Shown piece after piece: positions 19,570 through 30,371 of a stretch of 64,000 bases of DNA. Positions within the stretch are counted from its first letter, which is position 1; the number at the start of each line of letters is the position of its first letter. Both the position numbers and the translations under genes were made by a program. Below the pieces are notes generated by a model. It had not been told where the DNA came from and searched no databases. It worked only from the letters and a program-made list of their open reading frames with translations. The stretch lies in contig CACDII010000003.1 of the NCBI GenBank assembly GCA_902552985.1, positions 62,001-126,000 on the forward strand, given 5' to 3'. This DNA comes from an uncultured Pelagibacteraceae bacterium. Its GTDB lineage: Bacteria; Pseudomonadota; Alphaproteobacteria; Pelagibacterales; Pelagibacteraceae.

Positions 19570-21354
19570 TTGAATAAATATAGAACACATAATTGTGCTG
19601 AATTAACAAAAAAAAATAAAGATCAATCTATAATTTTATCAGGATGGATTAATAAAAAACGAGATCACGGAAATCTTTTATTTATTGATCTGAGGGATAA
19701 TTATGGTTTAACGCAATGTGTTATAGATAAAAGTAATAAATTTTTTAAAGACTTAGAAAAAATTCAGCTTGAGAGCGTTATTAAGATTAAAGGAACAGTT
19801 GTCGAGAGAAGTAAAGAAACAATTAATTCTGATCTTAAAACAGGAGAAATAGAAATAAATATAGTTTCATTTGAATTACTTGGTACTTGTAAAGAATTAC
19901 CAATGCCTATTTTTAGTGACCAAGACTATGCAGAAGAAATAAGATTAAAATATAGGTTTTTAGATTTAAGAAGAAAAAAAATTCATGAAAATATAATTTT
20001 AAGATCTAATGTTATTTCTTTTATAAGAAATAAAATGCAAGAACTAGATTTTTTAGAATTTCAAACACCAATTTTAACTTCATCAAGTCCTGAAGGTGCT
20101 AGAGATTTTTTAGTTCCTAGCAGGTTAAATCCAGGAAAATTTTACGCACTTCCACAAGCTCCGCAACAATTTAAACAATTGGTCATGGTTTCAGGTTTTG
20201 ATAAATATTTTCAAATAGCACCATGTTTTAGAGATGAAGATGCAAGAGCAGATCGAAGTCCAGGAGAATTTTATCAACTAGACTTAGAGATGTCTTTTGT
20301 TGAACAAGAAGACATATTTAATGTTGTTGAAAAACTAATGGTTAGTTTATTTAAAAAATTTTCATCCAAAAAAATAATTAACGAAAACTTTCCTAGAATT
20401 TCATATGAAGATAGTATGCTTAAGTATGGCACAGATAAGCCAGATTTGAGAAATCCTTTATCAATAAGTGATTTAACAAATATATTTACACGTGAAGATG
20501 TTAAATTTGATATATTTAAAAAGTTAGTTAGCAAAGGTTCAAAAGTTCGATCAATTTTAACAAAAAAAACTAAAGATAAACCAAGAAGTTTTTTTGATAA
20601 CATTGATAAATGGGCTAAAGAAGAAGGTGCATCAGGTTTGGCTTATTTTACTTTTGAAAAAGATAAACAAATCACAGCTAAGGGACCAGTAGGAAAGTTT
20701 TTTTCTGAAGAGTCATTAAAAGAAATAATGAAAATTACTTCAGCAGAAGTAGGGGATAGCATATTTTTTGCTTGCGGAAAAATAAATGAAGTTGAAAAAA
20801 TTTCTTCTTTAGCAAGAGATAAAATCGCTAAAGACTTAAATCTAATTAATGAAAATGAGTTTTCTTTTTGCTGGATAATTGATTATCCAATGTTTGAAAA
20901 AGATCAAATAACCAATAAAATTAAATTTAGTCATAATCCATTTTCTATGCCTCAAGGAGATATCAAAAATATAGATTTTAAAAATCCTTTAAATATTAAG
21001 GCTTATCAATATGATATAGTTTGTAATGGTGTTGAACTTTCGTCTGGAGCTATTAGGAATCATATTCCTGAATTAATGTACAAACTATTTTCAGTTGCTG
21101 GATATGATAAAAAAGAGGTTGATGAAAAGTTTAAAGGAATGATAAATGCCTTAAGTTATGGCGCACCTCCTCATGGTGGCATTGCACCTGGTATAGATAG
21201 GATAGTCATGTTGTTAGCAAACGAAAAAAATATTAGAGAGGTAACAATGTTCCCCATGAATCAAAATGCTCAAGATTTAATGATGAATGCACCTTCAGAA
21301 ATTTCTGAAAATCAGTTGAAAGAACTTAATTTATCTTTAAAGAAGAAAAAATAA
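19570..21354 (+). CDS. aspS: Aspartyl-tRNA synthetase
   Basis: RTHNCAELTKK, FLDLRR, class II motifs, PPHGGIAPGIDRIVML; initiator TTG. Confidence 0.98.
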   Translation: MNKYRTHNCAELTKKNKDQSIILSGWINKKRDHGNLLFIDLRDNYGLTQCVIDKSNKFFKDLEKIQLESVIKIKGTVVERSKETINSDLKTGEIEINIVSFELLGTCKELPMPIFSDQDYAEEIRLKYRFLDLRRKKIHENIILRSNVISFIRNKMQELDFLEFQTPILTSSSPEGARDFLVPSRLNPGKFYALPQAPQQFKQLVMVSGFDKYFQIAPCFRDEDARADRSPGEFYQLDLEMSFVEQEDIFNVVEKLMVSLFKKFSSKKIINENFPRISYEDSMLKYGTDKPDLRNPLSISDLTNIFTREDVKFDIFKKLVSKGSKVRSILTKKTKDKPRSFFDNIDKWAKEEGASGLAYFTFEKDKQITAKGPVGKFFSEESLKEIMKITSAEVGDSIFFACGKINEVEKISSLARDKIAKDLNLINENEFSFCWIIDYPMFEKDQITNKIKFSHNPFSMPQGDIKNIDFKNPLNIKAYQYDIVCNGVELSSGAIRNHIPELMYKLFSVAGYDKKEVDEKFKGMINALSYGAPPHGGIAPGIDRIVMLLANEKNIREVTMFPMNQNAQDLMMNAPSEISENQLKELNLSLKKKK

Positions 21355-21355
21355 T

Positions 21356-22183
21356 TTATTTTTTACCTTTTAAATTAATTTTAATATCTGACAAATCAAC
21401 TAGGTTTTTTTTATAATTACTTCTAACAAAACCTTTACTAGTAATATCTTTAACAAGTTTTAAAAACTGGTTTTGATCATCTGAATTTTCTCCATCTTCA
21501 TCAATATTAATTTTTTCTGTATTGCCTATTGAAGGAGTATGTGCCAAATCTTCTCTGTTTTGATAAGAGATAGCAAGTTCTCTAAATATATAATCCAAAA
21601 TAGATGAAGCGCTTAATATTCTATCGTTACCATGTACTTTTCCCGAAGGTTCAAATTTAGTATCAACATAAGCATTTATAAACTCATCAAGAGGAACTCC
21701 ATATTGAAGACCTAGAGAAATGGCTATGGCAAAATTATTCATTAAAGCTTTTACTAATTCTCCTTCTTTACTTGTGTCAATAAAAATTTCACCAATTTTT
21801 CCATCCTCATATTCTCCAGTGTGTAAATAAACTTTATGATCTCCTATAGATGCTTTTTGAATATAACCTTTTCTCCTATCAGGCATACTAAATCTTTTAT
21901 TAACTCCTTCATTGATTTTTTTTGTGAATTTTTTGTTTAAGTCTCCCGATGTAATTTTTTGTTTTGATATATCTGTTACTATATCTATTTTTTGGTTATT
22001 TAAATTTTGGTTTTTAGGATCTAAACTCTTTGTTTTTCTACTATCTAGCTTAACATCTAAAATCTCGAATTTTCCATCATCTCTTTTTTCTAAGTTAGAC
22101 AGTTCTGATTCACTAATATTATCCAAATAATGATTAACCTTAAAACTGCATGTATAATAAGTTTCTATTAAGTATTTGGCCAT
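21356..22183 (-). CDS. Stand-alone protein resembling the C-terminal (TSCPD-type) region of B12-dependent ribonucleotide reductase NrdJ
   Basis: [82 protein letters not shown]...[13 protein letters not shown] resembles the NrdJ C-terminal region; no catalytic barrel in the 275 aa. Confidence 0.75.
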   Translation of the reverse strand: MAKYLIETYYTCSFKVNHYLDNISESELSNLEKRDDGKFEILDVKLDSRKTKSLDPKNQNLNNQKIDIVTDISKQKITSGDLNKKFTKKINEGVNKRFSMPDRRKGYIQKASIGDHKVYLHTGEYEDGKIGEIFIDTSKEGELVKALMNNFAIAISLGLQYGVPLDEFINAYVDTKFEPSGKVHGNDRILSASSILDYIFRELAISYQNREDLAHTPSIGNTEKINIDEDGENSDDQNQFLKLVKDITSKGFVRSNYKKNLVDLSDIKINLKGKK

Positions 22184-22296
22184 TATTCCTTAAAATATTT
22201 TTTTTTGAGTCTTAAGATAAATATTGTATATACAAATTATTGATTTAGTCTAATTTATTTTTTACAATTTTAAATTGAAATAAATAATAAAATTTT

Positions 22297-22656
22297 ATGT
22301 TGACATTTATTAAGCAGATTTTCATTTGGTGGAATCAACAGACCCTAGGAACAAAAATTCAAACATTTTTGTTTGGTAAATTTGTAGGCAAAGATTCTTT
22401 TGGTAACAAATATTACCAAAACAAATCAGGAAAAAGATGGGTAATTTATAAGGGCGAGATTGATGCGTCGAAAATTCCAAACGAATGGTATTCCTGGATG
22501 CATTTTATTAATAATAAAATAGAAAACTCTCATGATTTAAAAAAATATAAATGGCAAAAGCCACACCAACCAAATCAAACTGGAACTGCAAACTCTTATC
22601 ATCCAAAAAAAAATAATCATGAATTTGATAAAAAATACAAAAGTTGGAATAGCTAG
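22297..22656 (+). CDS. NDUFA12-family NADH:ubiquinone oxidoreductase accessory subunit
   Basis: TLGTKIQTFLFGKFVGKDSFGNKYYQNKSGKRWVIYKGEIDASKIPNEWYSWMHF. Confidence 0.92.
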   Translation: MLTFIKQIFIWWNQQTLGTKIQTFLFGKFVGKDSFGNKYYQNKSGKRWVIYKGEIDASKIPNEWYSWMHFINNKIENSHDLKKYKWQKPHQPNQTGTANSYHPKKNNHEFDKKYKSWNS

Positions 22657-23026
22657 TTTCTTAAAATTTATTATAATTTTTGCAGCAATTATATCACCTT
22701 TAAGTTATGCTGAAGAGTCGAGTTTTCTTTTAGGAAATTTTGTTGAAATAAAAATACTAGATAAAGTAAGTTCTAAAAATGAATTACTAAAAATAAAAAT
22801 TGGCAAAAATGTCAAATTCAAAGATATTTCAATTAAAGCTTTGAAGTGTAAAAATTCAGAATTTGATGACAATCCTGAGATAACCGCCTATCTTCAAGTA
22901 AAAGATTTGGATAACAAAAGCAATGATGAAGTTTTTGTATTTAATGGATGGACGTTTTCCTCAAGTCCTACAATAAATCCTTTTGATCATCCAGTTTATG
23001 ATATTTGGCTTACAAAATGTTATTAA
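22619..23026 (+). CDS. DUF2155 domain-containing exported protein
   Basis: Signal peptide; FNGWTFSSSPTINPFDHPVYDIWLTKC C-terminal signature; position between NDUFA12 and accC. Confidence 0.85.
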   Translation: MNLIKNTKVGIASFLKFIIIFAAIISPLSYAEESSFLLGNFVEIKILDKVSSKNELLKIKIGKNVKFKDISIKALKCKNSEFDDNPEITAYLQVKDLDNKSNDEVFVFNGWTFSSSPTINPFDHPVYDIWLTKCY

Positions 23027-24360
23027 ATAATTTTTTCTTTATCTAACCAACTGACATTAAAGTCAGAATCAATAAATTTTTTATGTGTCAATAATTTCTT
23101 ATGTAGTCCAACCGTTGTTGTTATTCCTTCAATTACAAATTCATCTAATGAACGCAACATTCTTTGAATTGCTTCAGTTCTATTTCTACCTTGGCATATA
23201 AGTTTACAAATCATACTATCATAATACGGACTTACTGTATAACCTTGGTATATAGAACCATCAACTCTAGTTCTAAAACCTGATGGTTGATGACATATTC
23301 CAATTGTTCCTGGGCAGGGTTGAAAATTTTTACTTGGGTCTTCTGCATTTATTCTACATTCAATAGCATGACCTCGAGGTTTTATATCATTTTGAGTTAA
23401 TGCTGTTTCACCTGTGAAAGCTATATGAATTTGTTCTTTAATAATATCTATACCAGTAACCATTTCTGTAACTGGGTGTTCTACTTGAACCCTCGTATTC
23501 ATTTCTAAAAAGTAGAATTTTCCATCTTCATAAATAAACTCTACAGTTCCTGCTCCCTCATAGCCAATTTGATTTACCATATTTACTGTTTTTTCAAATA
23601 AATCTTTTCTTATTTTATCTGTTAAGACTGGGCTTGGAGTTTCTTCAATAAGTTTTTGGTGTCGTCTTTGCACTGAACAATCCCTTTCATGTAAATGAAC
23701 AGTTCTATTTTTTCCAGACAAAACTTGAACTTCAATGTGTCTAGGATTTTGAAAGAATTTCTCTATATAGACCTCATCATTAGCAAAAAATTTAAGAGCT
23801 TCAGTTTTGGCTGCTGAAAACAATAAATCAAAATCTTTTTGGTTATGAACAATTTTCATTCCTTTACCACCACCTCCTCCCGCTGCTTTTATTAAAACAG
23901 GAAACCCGATTTTTTTTGATATTTCTTTAGCCTCTTTTAAATCTGATATTCCTCCCTCCGAACCTTCTATTACGGGCAAACCAAATTTTTTTGCGACTCT
24001 TTTTGCTTCAATTTTATCACCCATCATTTTTATTAATTTTGAAGAAGGACCAATGAATTTAATTTTATTTTCTTCAAGTATTTTTGCAAAGTTTGCATTT
24101 TCAGATAAAAAACCATAACCAGGGTGAACAGCTTCAGCATTAGTTAATTCTATTGCAGACATAATAGCAGGTATATTTAAATAGCTATTAGCAGGTTGGT
24201 AAGGCCCAACACAAACACTTTCGTCTGCTAATTTTACATGCATACTTTTTTTGTCGACATCTGAGTGAATTGCTACAGTCTTAATTCCCCATTCTTTACA
24301 AGCTCTTATCACTCTAACAGCAATTTCACCTCTATTTGCTATCAATATTTTTTTAAACAT
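23023..24360 (-). CDS. accC: Acetyl-CoA carboxylase, biotin carboxylase subunit
   Basis: MFKKILIANRGEIAVRVIRACKE, HERDCSVQRRHQKLIEE, EMNTRVQVEHPVTEM. Confidence 0.98.
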   Translation of the reverse strand: MFKKILIANRGEIAVRVIRACKEWGIKTVAIHSDVDKKSMHVKLADESVCVGPYQPANSYLNIPAIMSAIELTNAEAVHPGYGFLSENANFAKILEENKIKFIGPSSKLIKMMGDKIEAKRVAKKFGLPVIEGSEGGISDLKEAKEISKKIGFPVLIKAAGGGGGKGMKIVHNQKDFDLLFSAAKTEALKFFANDEVYIEKFFQNPRHIEVQVLSGKNRTVHLHERDCSVQRRHQKLIEETPSPVLTDKIRKDLFEKTVNMVNQIGYEGAGTVEFIYEDGKFYFLEMNTRVQVEHPVTEMVTGIDIIKEQIHIAFTGETALTQNDIKPRGHAIECRINAEDPSKNFQPCPGTIGICHQPSGFRTRVDGSIYQGYTVSPYYDSMICKLICQGRNRTEAIQRMLRSLDEFVIEGITTTVGLHKKLLTHKKFIDSDFNVSWLDKEKII

Positions 24361-24725
24361 TAGTCTAAAGTGACAATTGTTTGTCCGAATTCAACAGGTT
24401 GACCGTCTTCGACGCAGATTTTTTTTACAACACCATCAGATGTAGCTGGAACATGGTTCATAGTTTTCATGGCTTCAATAATCATTACAGTTTCGCCTTT
24501 TTTAATTTTTTTCCCAACAGAAATAAAAGGTTTTGCTCCAGGTTCTGGAGCAAGATATGCAGTTCCAACTATAGGGGTTTTTATAGCTACTTTATATGAC
24601 TCAATTTTTTCTTCTTTTTTTTCTTCTGTATTTTTTACGTCACTTATTTGATCAGGATTTAAAGATTTTTTTAAATCCTCTAAAGCTTCTATTAATTTTT
24701 TAACTACTTTTTTATCTATTTCCAT
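24360..24725 (-). CDS. accB: Biotin carboxyl carrier protein
   Basis: Biotinylation motif IIEAMKTMNHV; upstream of accC. Confidence 0.97.
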   Translation of the reverse strand: MEIDKKVVKKLIEALEDLKKSLNPDQISDVKNTEEKKEEKIESYKVAIKTPIVGTAYLAPEPGAKPFISVGKKIKKGETVMIIEAMKTMNHVPATSDGVVKKICVEDGQPVEFGQTIVTLD

Positions 24726-25161
24726 TTTTTAGCAATTCTTGCATTGCATTTATGGCCAAAATATAACCGTTTGCTCCTAATCCACAAATAACTCCTGTTA
24801 CGACACCACTGATCATAGATTTGTGTCTAAATTCTTCTCTTTTGTATATATTTGATATGTGAAGTTCAATTATAGGTTTTTTAAAAATAGTTAAAGCATC
24901 ACGAATAGCAACAGAAGTGTGTGTAAATCCTGCGGCATTAATAATTATGCCATCACATTTATTTCTTGCATTTTGAATGAAGTTAACTATTTCCCCTTCG
25001 ACATTTGATTGCAGAAAATCTAAATTTATATTTAATTTTTTTGCCTGTTCCGAACAAATTTTCTTAAGATCATCAAAAGTTATGCTACCATATTGTGATT
25101 GTTCTCTTTCGCCTAATAGATTAAGATTTGGACCATTAATAATTGTAATATTATTATTCAT
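24712..25161 (-). CDS. aroQ: 3-dehydroquinate dehydratase type II
   Basis: INGPNLNLLGERE, IINAAGFTHTSVAIRDAL. Confidence 0.97.
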   Translation of the reverse strand: MNNNITIINGPNLNLLGEREQSQYGSITFDDLKKICSEQAKKLNINLDFLQSNVEGEIVNFIQNARNKCDGIIINAAGFTHTSVAIRDALTIFKKPIIELHISNIYKREEFRHKSMISGVVTGVICGLGANGYILAINAMQELLKNGNR

Positions 25162-25177
25162 TCAACACTTATATAGT

Positions 25178-25396
25178 ATGAAAAAAATAAACAAAATAAA
25201 AATAATAGTAAATGGCAAAATATCAAGAATTAAAGATGATTTAAGTTTATTAAGTTATGTAAAAAAATTAAAAATTCCAATTAAAAAAGTCGCTGTTGAA
25301 CTAAATGAAGAAATAATAGATAAAAATAAATTAAGTAAAATTAAGCTTAAAAATAATGATAAAATTGAAATTGTTCATTTTATTGGTGGAGGATAG
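25178..25396 (+). CDS. thiS: Sulfur carrier protein ThiS
   Basis: 72 aa with ThiS-type fold pattern and C-terminal IGGG. ATG at 25178 used; the track start at 24977 lies antisense in aroQ. Confidence 0.85.
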   Translation: MKKINKIKIIVNGKISRIKDDLSLLSYVKKLKIPIKKVAVELNEEIIDKNKLSKIKLKNNDKIEIVHFIGGG

Positions 25397-25398
25397 AA

Positions 25399-26172
25399 TT
25401 GAAAAAAGATTATTTAAAAATTGCCGGTAAAAAATTTGTTTCTAGATTAATAGTTGGGACCGGAAAATATAAAAGTATGTCAGATTGCGCAAAAGCTATT
25501 CATATTTCTGGAGCCGAAATTGTTACTGTTGCAGTTAGAAGAGTAAATATATCAGATAAAAAAAAACCATTATTAATGGATTATATAGATCCAAAAAAAA
25601 TAACATACTTACCGAATACAGCTGGATGTTTTACGTCAGATGATGCTTTAAGAACCCTGAGATTAGCAAGAGAAATAGGAGGTTGGAAATTAGTTAAATT
25701 AGAAGTTTTAGGAGATAAAAAAACATTATATCCTGATATGATCGAAACATTAAAATCAACAAAAATTTTAACTAAAGAAGGTTTTAAAGTTATGGTTTAT
25801 TGTACAGATGATCCGTTAATGGCAAAAAAATTAGAAGATGTAGGAGCATGCGCAATCATGCCCTTAGCTGCGCCAATTGGCTCAGGCTTAGGTATTCAAA
25901 ATAGAACAAATATAAAAATCATAAGAGACCAAACAAAACTACCTCTAATAATTGATGCTGGTTTGGGTCAAGCTTCTGATGCTACAATTGCTATGGAATT
26001 AGGTTGTGATGGAGTATTAATTAACACTGCGATTGCAAAAGCAAAAAATCCTTTTCAAATGGCAAAAGCAATGAAGTATTCAGTAATCGCAGGAAGAGAA
26101 TCTTATCTATCTGGAAGAATTGAAAAATCTTTATATGGGAGTCCTTCTTCACCGAAAGCAGGTATTATTTAG
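25399..26172 (+). CDS. thiG: Thiazole synthase
   Basis: [38 protein letters not shown] start. Confidence 0.96.
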   Translation: MKKDYLKIAGKKFVSRLIVGTGKYKSMSDCAKAIHISGAEIVTVAVRRVNISDKKKPLLMDYIDPKKITYLPNTAGCFTSDDALRTLRLAREIGGWKLVKLEVLGDKKTLYPDMIETLKSTKILTKEGFKVMVYCTDDPLMAKKLEDVGACAIMPLAAPIGSGLGIQNRTNIKIIRDQTKLPLIIDAGLGQASDATIAMELGCDGVLINTAIAKAKNPFQMAKAMKYSVIAGRESYLSGRIEKSLYGSPSSPKAGII

Positions 26173-27928
26173 TTTTTTTTTTAAAATATTTTTTTTTAAA
26201 ATATTTCTTTTTTTTATTCAATTTAATAGAGTCGGTTTTTTTATTTTCAATTCTAATTTCGCTCAAAGTTTTTAATTTTCTAAAAGACTCAACTCTTTCT
26301 AAAATTTTTTTACTTTTATTTTGTAAATCAATTACATAGTCAGGCACGATAAGAGAATTATCTGAAATTATATCAATTTTGATCTTATTTTTTTTTTCAA
26401 AATATTTTAAATCTTCTAAAAAGTTGTCTTTAATGAAATTTGATACCTTTTCAGCAATTCTAAGTTTAACAAATTTTGCTTTTCTTAAAATAGATTTTAA
26501 TTCAATTAATTTTAAAATTTTTAAAGCAAAAGACTCATCTGTTAAAGAAACTTCCCATTTAATAGAACTCTCCCTTAGTCGTTGTCTTGACATTTCAAGT
26601 AATCCAAAATTACTAATTCTTCCAATTTGTATTCTAGCTCTATCAGTTCTACATTTTTCTTTTAATTTTCTTTCGACTAGTCTTCTATTTCCAAAATTAA
26701 TCATGTCGATAAAATCTATTATTATAAGGCCTGATAAGTCTCTAATTTTAATTTGTCTTGATATTTCTTCTGCAGCTTCTAAATTTGTGTCTAAAGCAGT
26801 GCTTTCAATGTTTTTTTGTTTGATTGACTTACCTGAGTTTACGTCAATAGAAATTAAAGCTTCGGTAGGGTTTATAACTAAATAACCACCAGAGTTTAAT
26901 TTAACTTTTGTTTCAAAAATTTGATTAAGCTTTTCTTCTATATTTTCTTTAAAAAACAAAGGAATTTTATCTCTATATTTTTTAATTTTTTTAACATGGC
27001 TTGGCATCATCATTTTCATAAAATTTTTTGCTTTTTGATATCCATCATTACCTTCAATAATTACATTTTGAGTTGTCTCATCATACATGTCTCTTAAAGT
27101 TCTTTTAATGATCTCGCTTTCTTGATGTATTAATGCTGGAGCTATAGAGTCCATTGCATTATCTTTAATAGAATTCCAAGTTTTAATTAAATTTTCTAGA
27201 TCGTGAGTTATTTCGTTTTTTGTTTTGTTTGAACCTGCAGTTCTTACAATTAGCCCCATTTCTTTAGGAATTTGAATTTCATTTAAAATACTTCTAATTT
27301 TTTTTCTTTCAGCTGGATTAAATATTTTACGGGATATACCCCCACCTTTTGGAGTATTAGGCATTAAAACTATATATTTTCCCGCAATTGAAATAAATGT
27401 GCTTAAAGCAGCACCTTTTAAACCTCTCTCATCTTTTAAAACCTGCACAAGAATAACTTGATTTGGTTTTATAACTTCTTGAATTTTATATCTTTTTTTA
27501 TGATATATTTTTTCAGGTTTTTTAACTTCTTCTGTTATCGTCTGATCATTTTTTTTATCAACAGGATCATCTATTTCAAGATTGCCTTCCTCTATATTTT
27601 TTTCTTCTTTTTCTTCACTTTCTTTTTGCAATTCTTCTCTTGCTTTTTCCTCTTCTTGTTTTATTTTATCTAAATCACTTTGAGGAAGTTGATAATAATC
27701 TGATTGAATATCATTGAATGGTAAAAAACCATGTCTTTCTCTTCCAAAATCAACAAATGCAGCTTGTAGTGATGGTTCTACACGACTCACTTTTCCTAAG
27801 TAGATATTATTTTTTATTAGAGCGTTTTTTATGCCTTCGTATTCGTAATCTTCAATATTTCCATTTGATTTAAGAACAACTCTAGTTTCATTTGGATGCG
27901 ATGCATCAATGTATAAATTCTTTTCCAT
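26165..27928 (-). CDS. rne: Ribonuclease E/G
   Basis: S1-like region, [36 protein letters not shown]; Lys-rich C-terminus. Confidence 0.93.
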   Translation of the reverse strand: MEKNLYIDASHPNETRVVLKSNGNIEDYEYEGIKNALIKNNIYLGKVSRVEPSLQAAFVDFGRERHGFLPFNDIQSDYYQLPQSDLDKIKQEEEKAREELQKESEEKEEKNIEEGNLEIDDPVDKKNDQTITEEVKKPEKIYHKKRYKIQEVIKPNQVILVQVLKDERGLKGAALSTFISIAGKYIVLMPNTPKGGGISRKIFNPAERKKIRSILNEIQIPKEMGLIVRTAGSNKTKNEITHDLENLIKTWNSIKDNAMDSIAPALIHQESEIIKRTLRDMYDETTQNVIIEGNDGYQKAKNFMKMMMPSHVKKIKKYRDKIPLFFKENIEEKLNQIFETKVKLNSGGYLVINPTEALISIDVNSGKSIKQKNIESTALDTNLEAAEEISRQIKIRDLSGLIIIDFIDMINFGNRRLVERKLKEKCRTDRARIQIGRISNFGLLEMSRQRLRESSIKWEVSLTDESFALKILKLIELKSILRKAKFVKLRIAEKVSNFIKDNFLEDLKYFEKKNKIKIDIISDNSLIVPDYVIDLQNKSKKILERVESFRKLKTLSEIRIENKKTDSIKLNKKKKYFKKKYFKKKTK

Positions 27929-28031
27929 GTTATTTTAATTAATTGTTTCATTTGTTTTTGTTTAATTACTTTAATTTTGTTAAAATTCTATGCCTTATGT
28001 TTAACAAATTCGTATATTAATTAATACTAAA

Positions 28032-30371
28032 ATGAACAAAATTTTTAAAAAAATATTAATACTCGTTTCTAGCGCTTTTTTGATAACAAGCTTTTCTATA
28101 CTTGCAATTTTATGGGCATTTTCCAATAATTTGCCTAATTATAAATTTCTAAAAAATTACAAACCTCCGGTATCAAGCAAAGTTTATTCCGGTGAAGGTG
28201 AGCTGGTCAGTGATTTTTCTTCCGAAAAGAGAATTTTTATACCTTATAAATCAATACCCAAAAAAGTGATTTATGCTTTTTTATCTGCAGAAGATAAAAA
28301 TTTTTTTTCTCATCCAGGTGTTGATGCAAAAGGAGTTATAAGGGCAACCATAAATAACATTTCTAACATAATTTCTTCAAAGAGATTAGAAGGTGCTTCA
28401 ACAATTACTCAGCAAGTAGCAAAAAATTTTTTATTAACTAATGAGGTAAGTTTAAGTAGAAAATTAAAAGAGGCTATATTGGCATTTAGAATTGAAAGAG
28501 CTTTAACAAAGGAAAGAATTTTAGAATTATATCTTAACCAAATATACTTAGGTGAGGGATCATACGGTATAGCATCAGCAAGTCTTGTATATTTTGATAA
28601 GCCAATTAATCAATTGAATTACCCAGAAGCAGCTTTATTAGCAGCTCTACCTAAAGCGCCAAGCAGGTATAATCCGTACAAAAATTCTAAAACTGCTAAA
28701 TTTAGAAGAAATTTAGTTATTAAAAATTTATTACAAAATAATTATATTACTAAAGAAGAATACAAATCTTTTACGAAAAAAGAAATAATTTTAAAAAAAA
28801 GAAGAAAAATCTATTTAGAAGACACAAGATATTACGTAGAAGATGTTCGAAAACATATAGTAGATGAATTTGGTTTTGATAGAGTTTATAAACAAGGTTT
28901 TAATGTAAAAACACCATTAAATATAAAATTACAAAATATAGCAACCACTACTTTGAGAAATGGATTGTTAGATTATGATAAAAGAAAAGGTTGGAGAGGA
29001 CCTCTAATAAATAAAAAATATTCAAAAAATTGGACAAAAGGATTAAAAGATTTCAAATTAGAAAAATCTATAAATTGGAAACTAGCAATCGTTAAAGATA
29101 TTAGTCAATTTTTTATTGAAATAGAGACCGAAGATAAAATTGAGGGAAAAATTAATTATAATTCAATCTCGTGGACAAAAAAAGAATTCGATGAGTTATT
29201 TAAAGTAGGGGATGTGATTTATGTTAAAAAAATTAATAATAATGTTTATGATTTAAAACAATTACCCAAAGTAAATGGAGGAATTGTAGTTATGGATCCT
29301 TTTACTGGCCGAGTTGTTGCAATGAGTGGAGGATTTAGTTTTAAAAAAAGTGAATTTAATAGATCATCGCAAGCGTTAAGACAACCTGGTTCAGCTTTTA
29401 AACCTTTTATTTATGCGCTTGCATTAGAAAATAATTATACACCGTCTTCTTTAATTCTAGATGCACCATTGGTTTTGGAACAAGGTTCTGATTTAAAAAT
29501 GTGGAAACCAGAAAACTATGGAAAAAAATTTTACGGTCCATCGACTCTAAGAATGGGATTAGAAAAATCTAGAAATTTAATGACCGTTAGAATAGCTCAG
29601 GACTTAGGTTTAAAAAAAATAACTGATTTTTCTAAAAAAATTAAAATTTATGAAAATCCGGACGAGCTTTTATCTATTTCACTCGGTTCTAAAGAAACAA
29701 CACTTTTAAAACTAACATCAGCTTATTGTTCATTTGTTAATGGAGGAAAGTTGGTTGAGCCAATTTTAATAGATAGGATTCAGGATAGTGAAGGTAATAC
29801 AATATTTAATTCTGAAAAAAGAAAGTGTAACAAATGTGACCAAATATCTTTTTTAAATAATGATGTGCCAAAAATTTCAGATAATTTTATCCAAATATTT
29901 TCTCCTGAGACAGCATATCAAATGACTTCAATATTAGAGGGAGTTGTTAAAAGAGGAACTGGAAAAAAATTAAGAGATTTAAATTTAGATCTAGCAGGCA
30001 AAACAGGAACAACTAACAAAAATACAGATACGTGGTTTGTTGGTTTCACTTCTAAGTTGGTAGTAGGGGTTTATGTAGGTTTTGATGAACCGCAATCTTT
30101 AGGAAAATTTGAAACTGGTGCAAAAACAGCTATGCCTATATTTAAAGAATTCGTTAAAAAAGGTATTAAAAAGAAAGATGCTAGACCATTTAAGGTTGCC
30201 GATAATATTATTATGATGGTTGTTGATCACACAACAGGCAAAAAGGCAAATTTTGCTTCTAAAAAAACAATCATAGAAGCATTTAAAAAAGATAAACTCA
30301 ATTTTAAAGACAATCAGAATTTGGATATTAATAATAGATTTAAAAACAATAATATATTAAAGTTCTACTAA
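28032..30371 (+). CDS. mrcA: Penicillin-binding protein 1A
   Basis: Glycosyltransferase EDKNFFSHPGVD, GASTITQQVAKN; transpeptidase GSAFKPFIYA, AGKTGTTN. Confidence 0.97.
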   Translation: MNKIFKKILILVSSAFLITSFSILAILWAFSNNLPNYKFLKNYKPPVSSKVYSGEGELVSDFSSEKRIFIPYKSIPKKVIYAFLSAEDKNFFSHPGVDAKGVIRATINNISNIISSKRLEGASTITQQVAKNFLLTNEVSLSRKLKEAILAFRIERALTKERILELYLNQIYLGEGSYGIASASLVYFDKPINQLNYPEAALLAALPKAPSRYNPYKNSKTAKFRRNLVIKNLLQNNYITKEEYKSFTKKEIILKKRRKIYLEDTRYYVEDVRKHIVDEFGFDRVYKQGFNVKTPLNIKLQNIATTTLRNGLLDYDKRKGWRGPLINKKYSKNWTKGLKDFKLEKSINWKLAIVKDISQFFIEIETEDKIEGKINYNSISWTKKEFDELFKVGDVIYVKKINNNVYDLKQLPKVNGGIVVMDPFTGRVVAMSGGFSFKKSEFNRSSQALRQPGSAFKPFIYALALENNYTPSSLILDAPLVLEQGSDLKMWKPENYGKKFYGPSTLRMGLEKSRNLMTVRIAQDLGLKKITDFSKKIKIYENPDELLSISLGSKETTLLKLTSAYCSFVNGGKLVEPILIDRIQDSEGNTIFNSEKRKCNKCDQISFLNNDVPKISDNFIQIFSPETAYQMTSILEGVVKRGTGKKLRDLNLDLAGKTGTTNKNTDTWFVGFTSKLVVGVYVGFDEPQSLGKFETGAKTAMPIFKEFVKKGIKKKDARPFKVADNIIMMVVDHTTGKKANFASKKTIIEAFKKDKLNFKDNQNLDINNRFKNNNILKFY

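Noticed and set aside
24381-24651. Two overlapping plus-strand ORFs inside accB
   Set aside because: Antisense to accB and to each other's frames; no homology features.
24977-25177. N-terminal extension of the thiS ORF in the track
   Set aside because: Lies antisense to aroQ; the ATG at 25178 gives a normal-length ThiS.
26165-26220. Short tandem-looking A/T tract ([16 protein letters not shown])
   Set aside because: Explained as the Lys-rich low-complexity C-terminus of RNase E/G; not a CRISPR or regulatory repeat.
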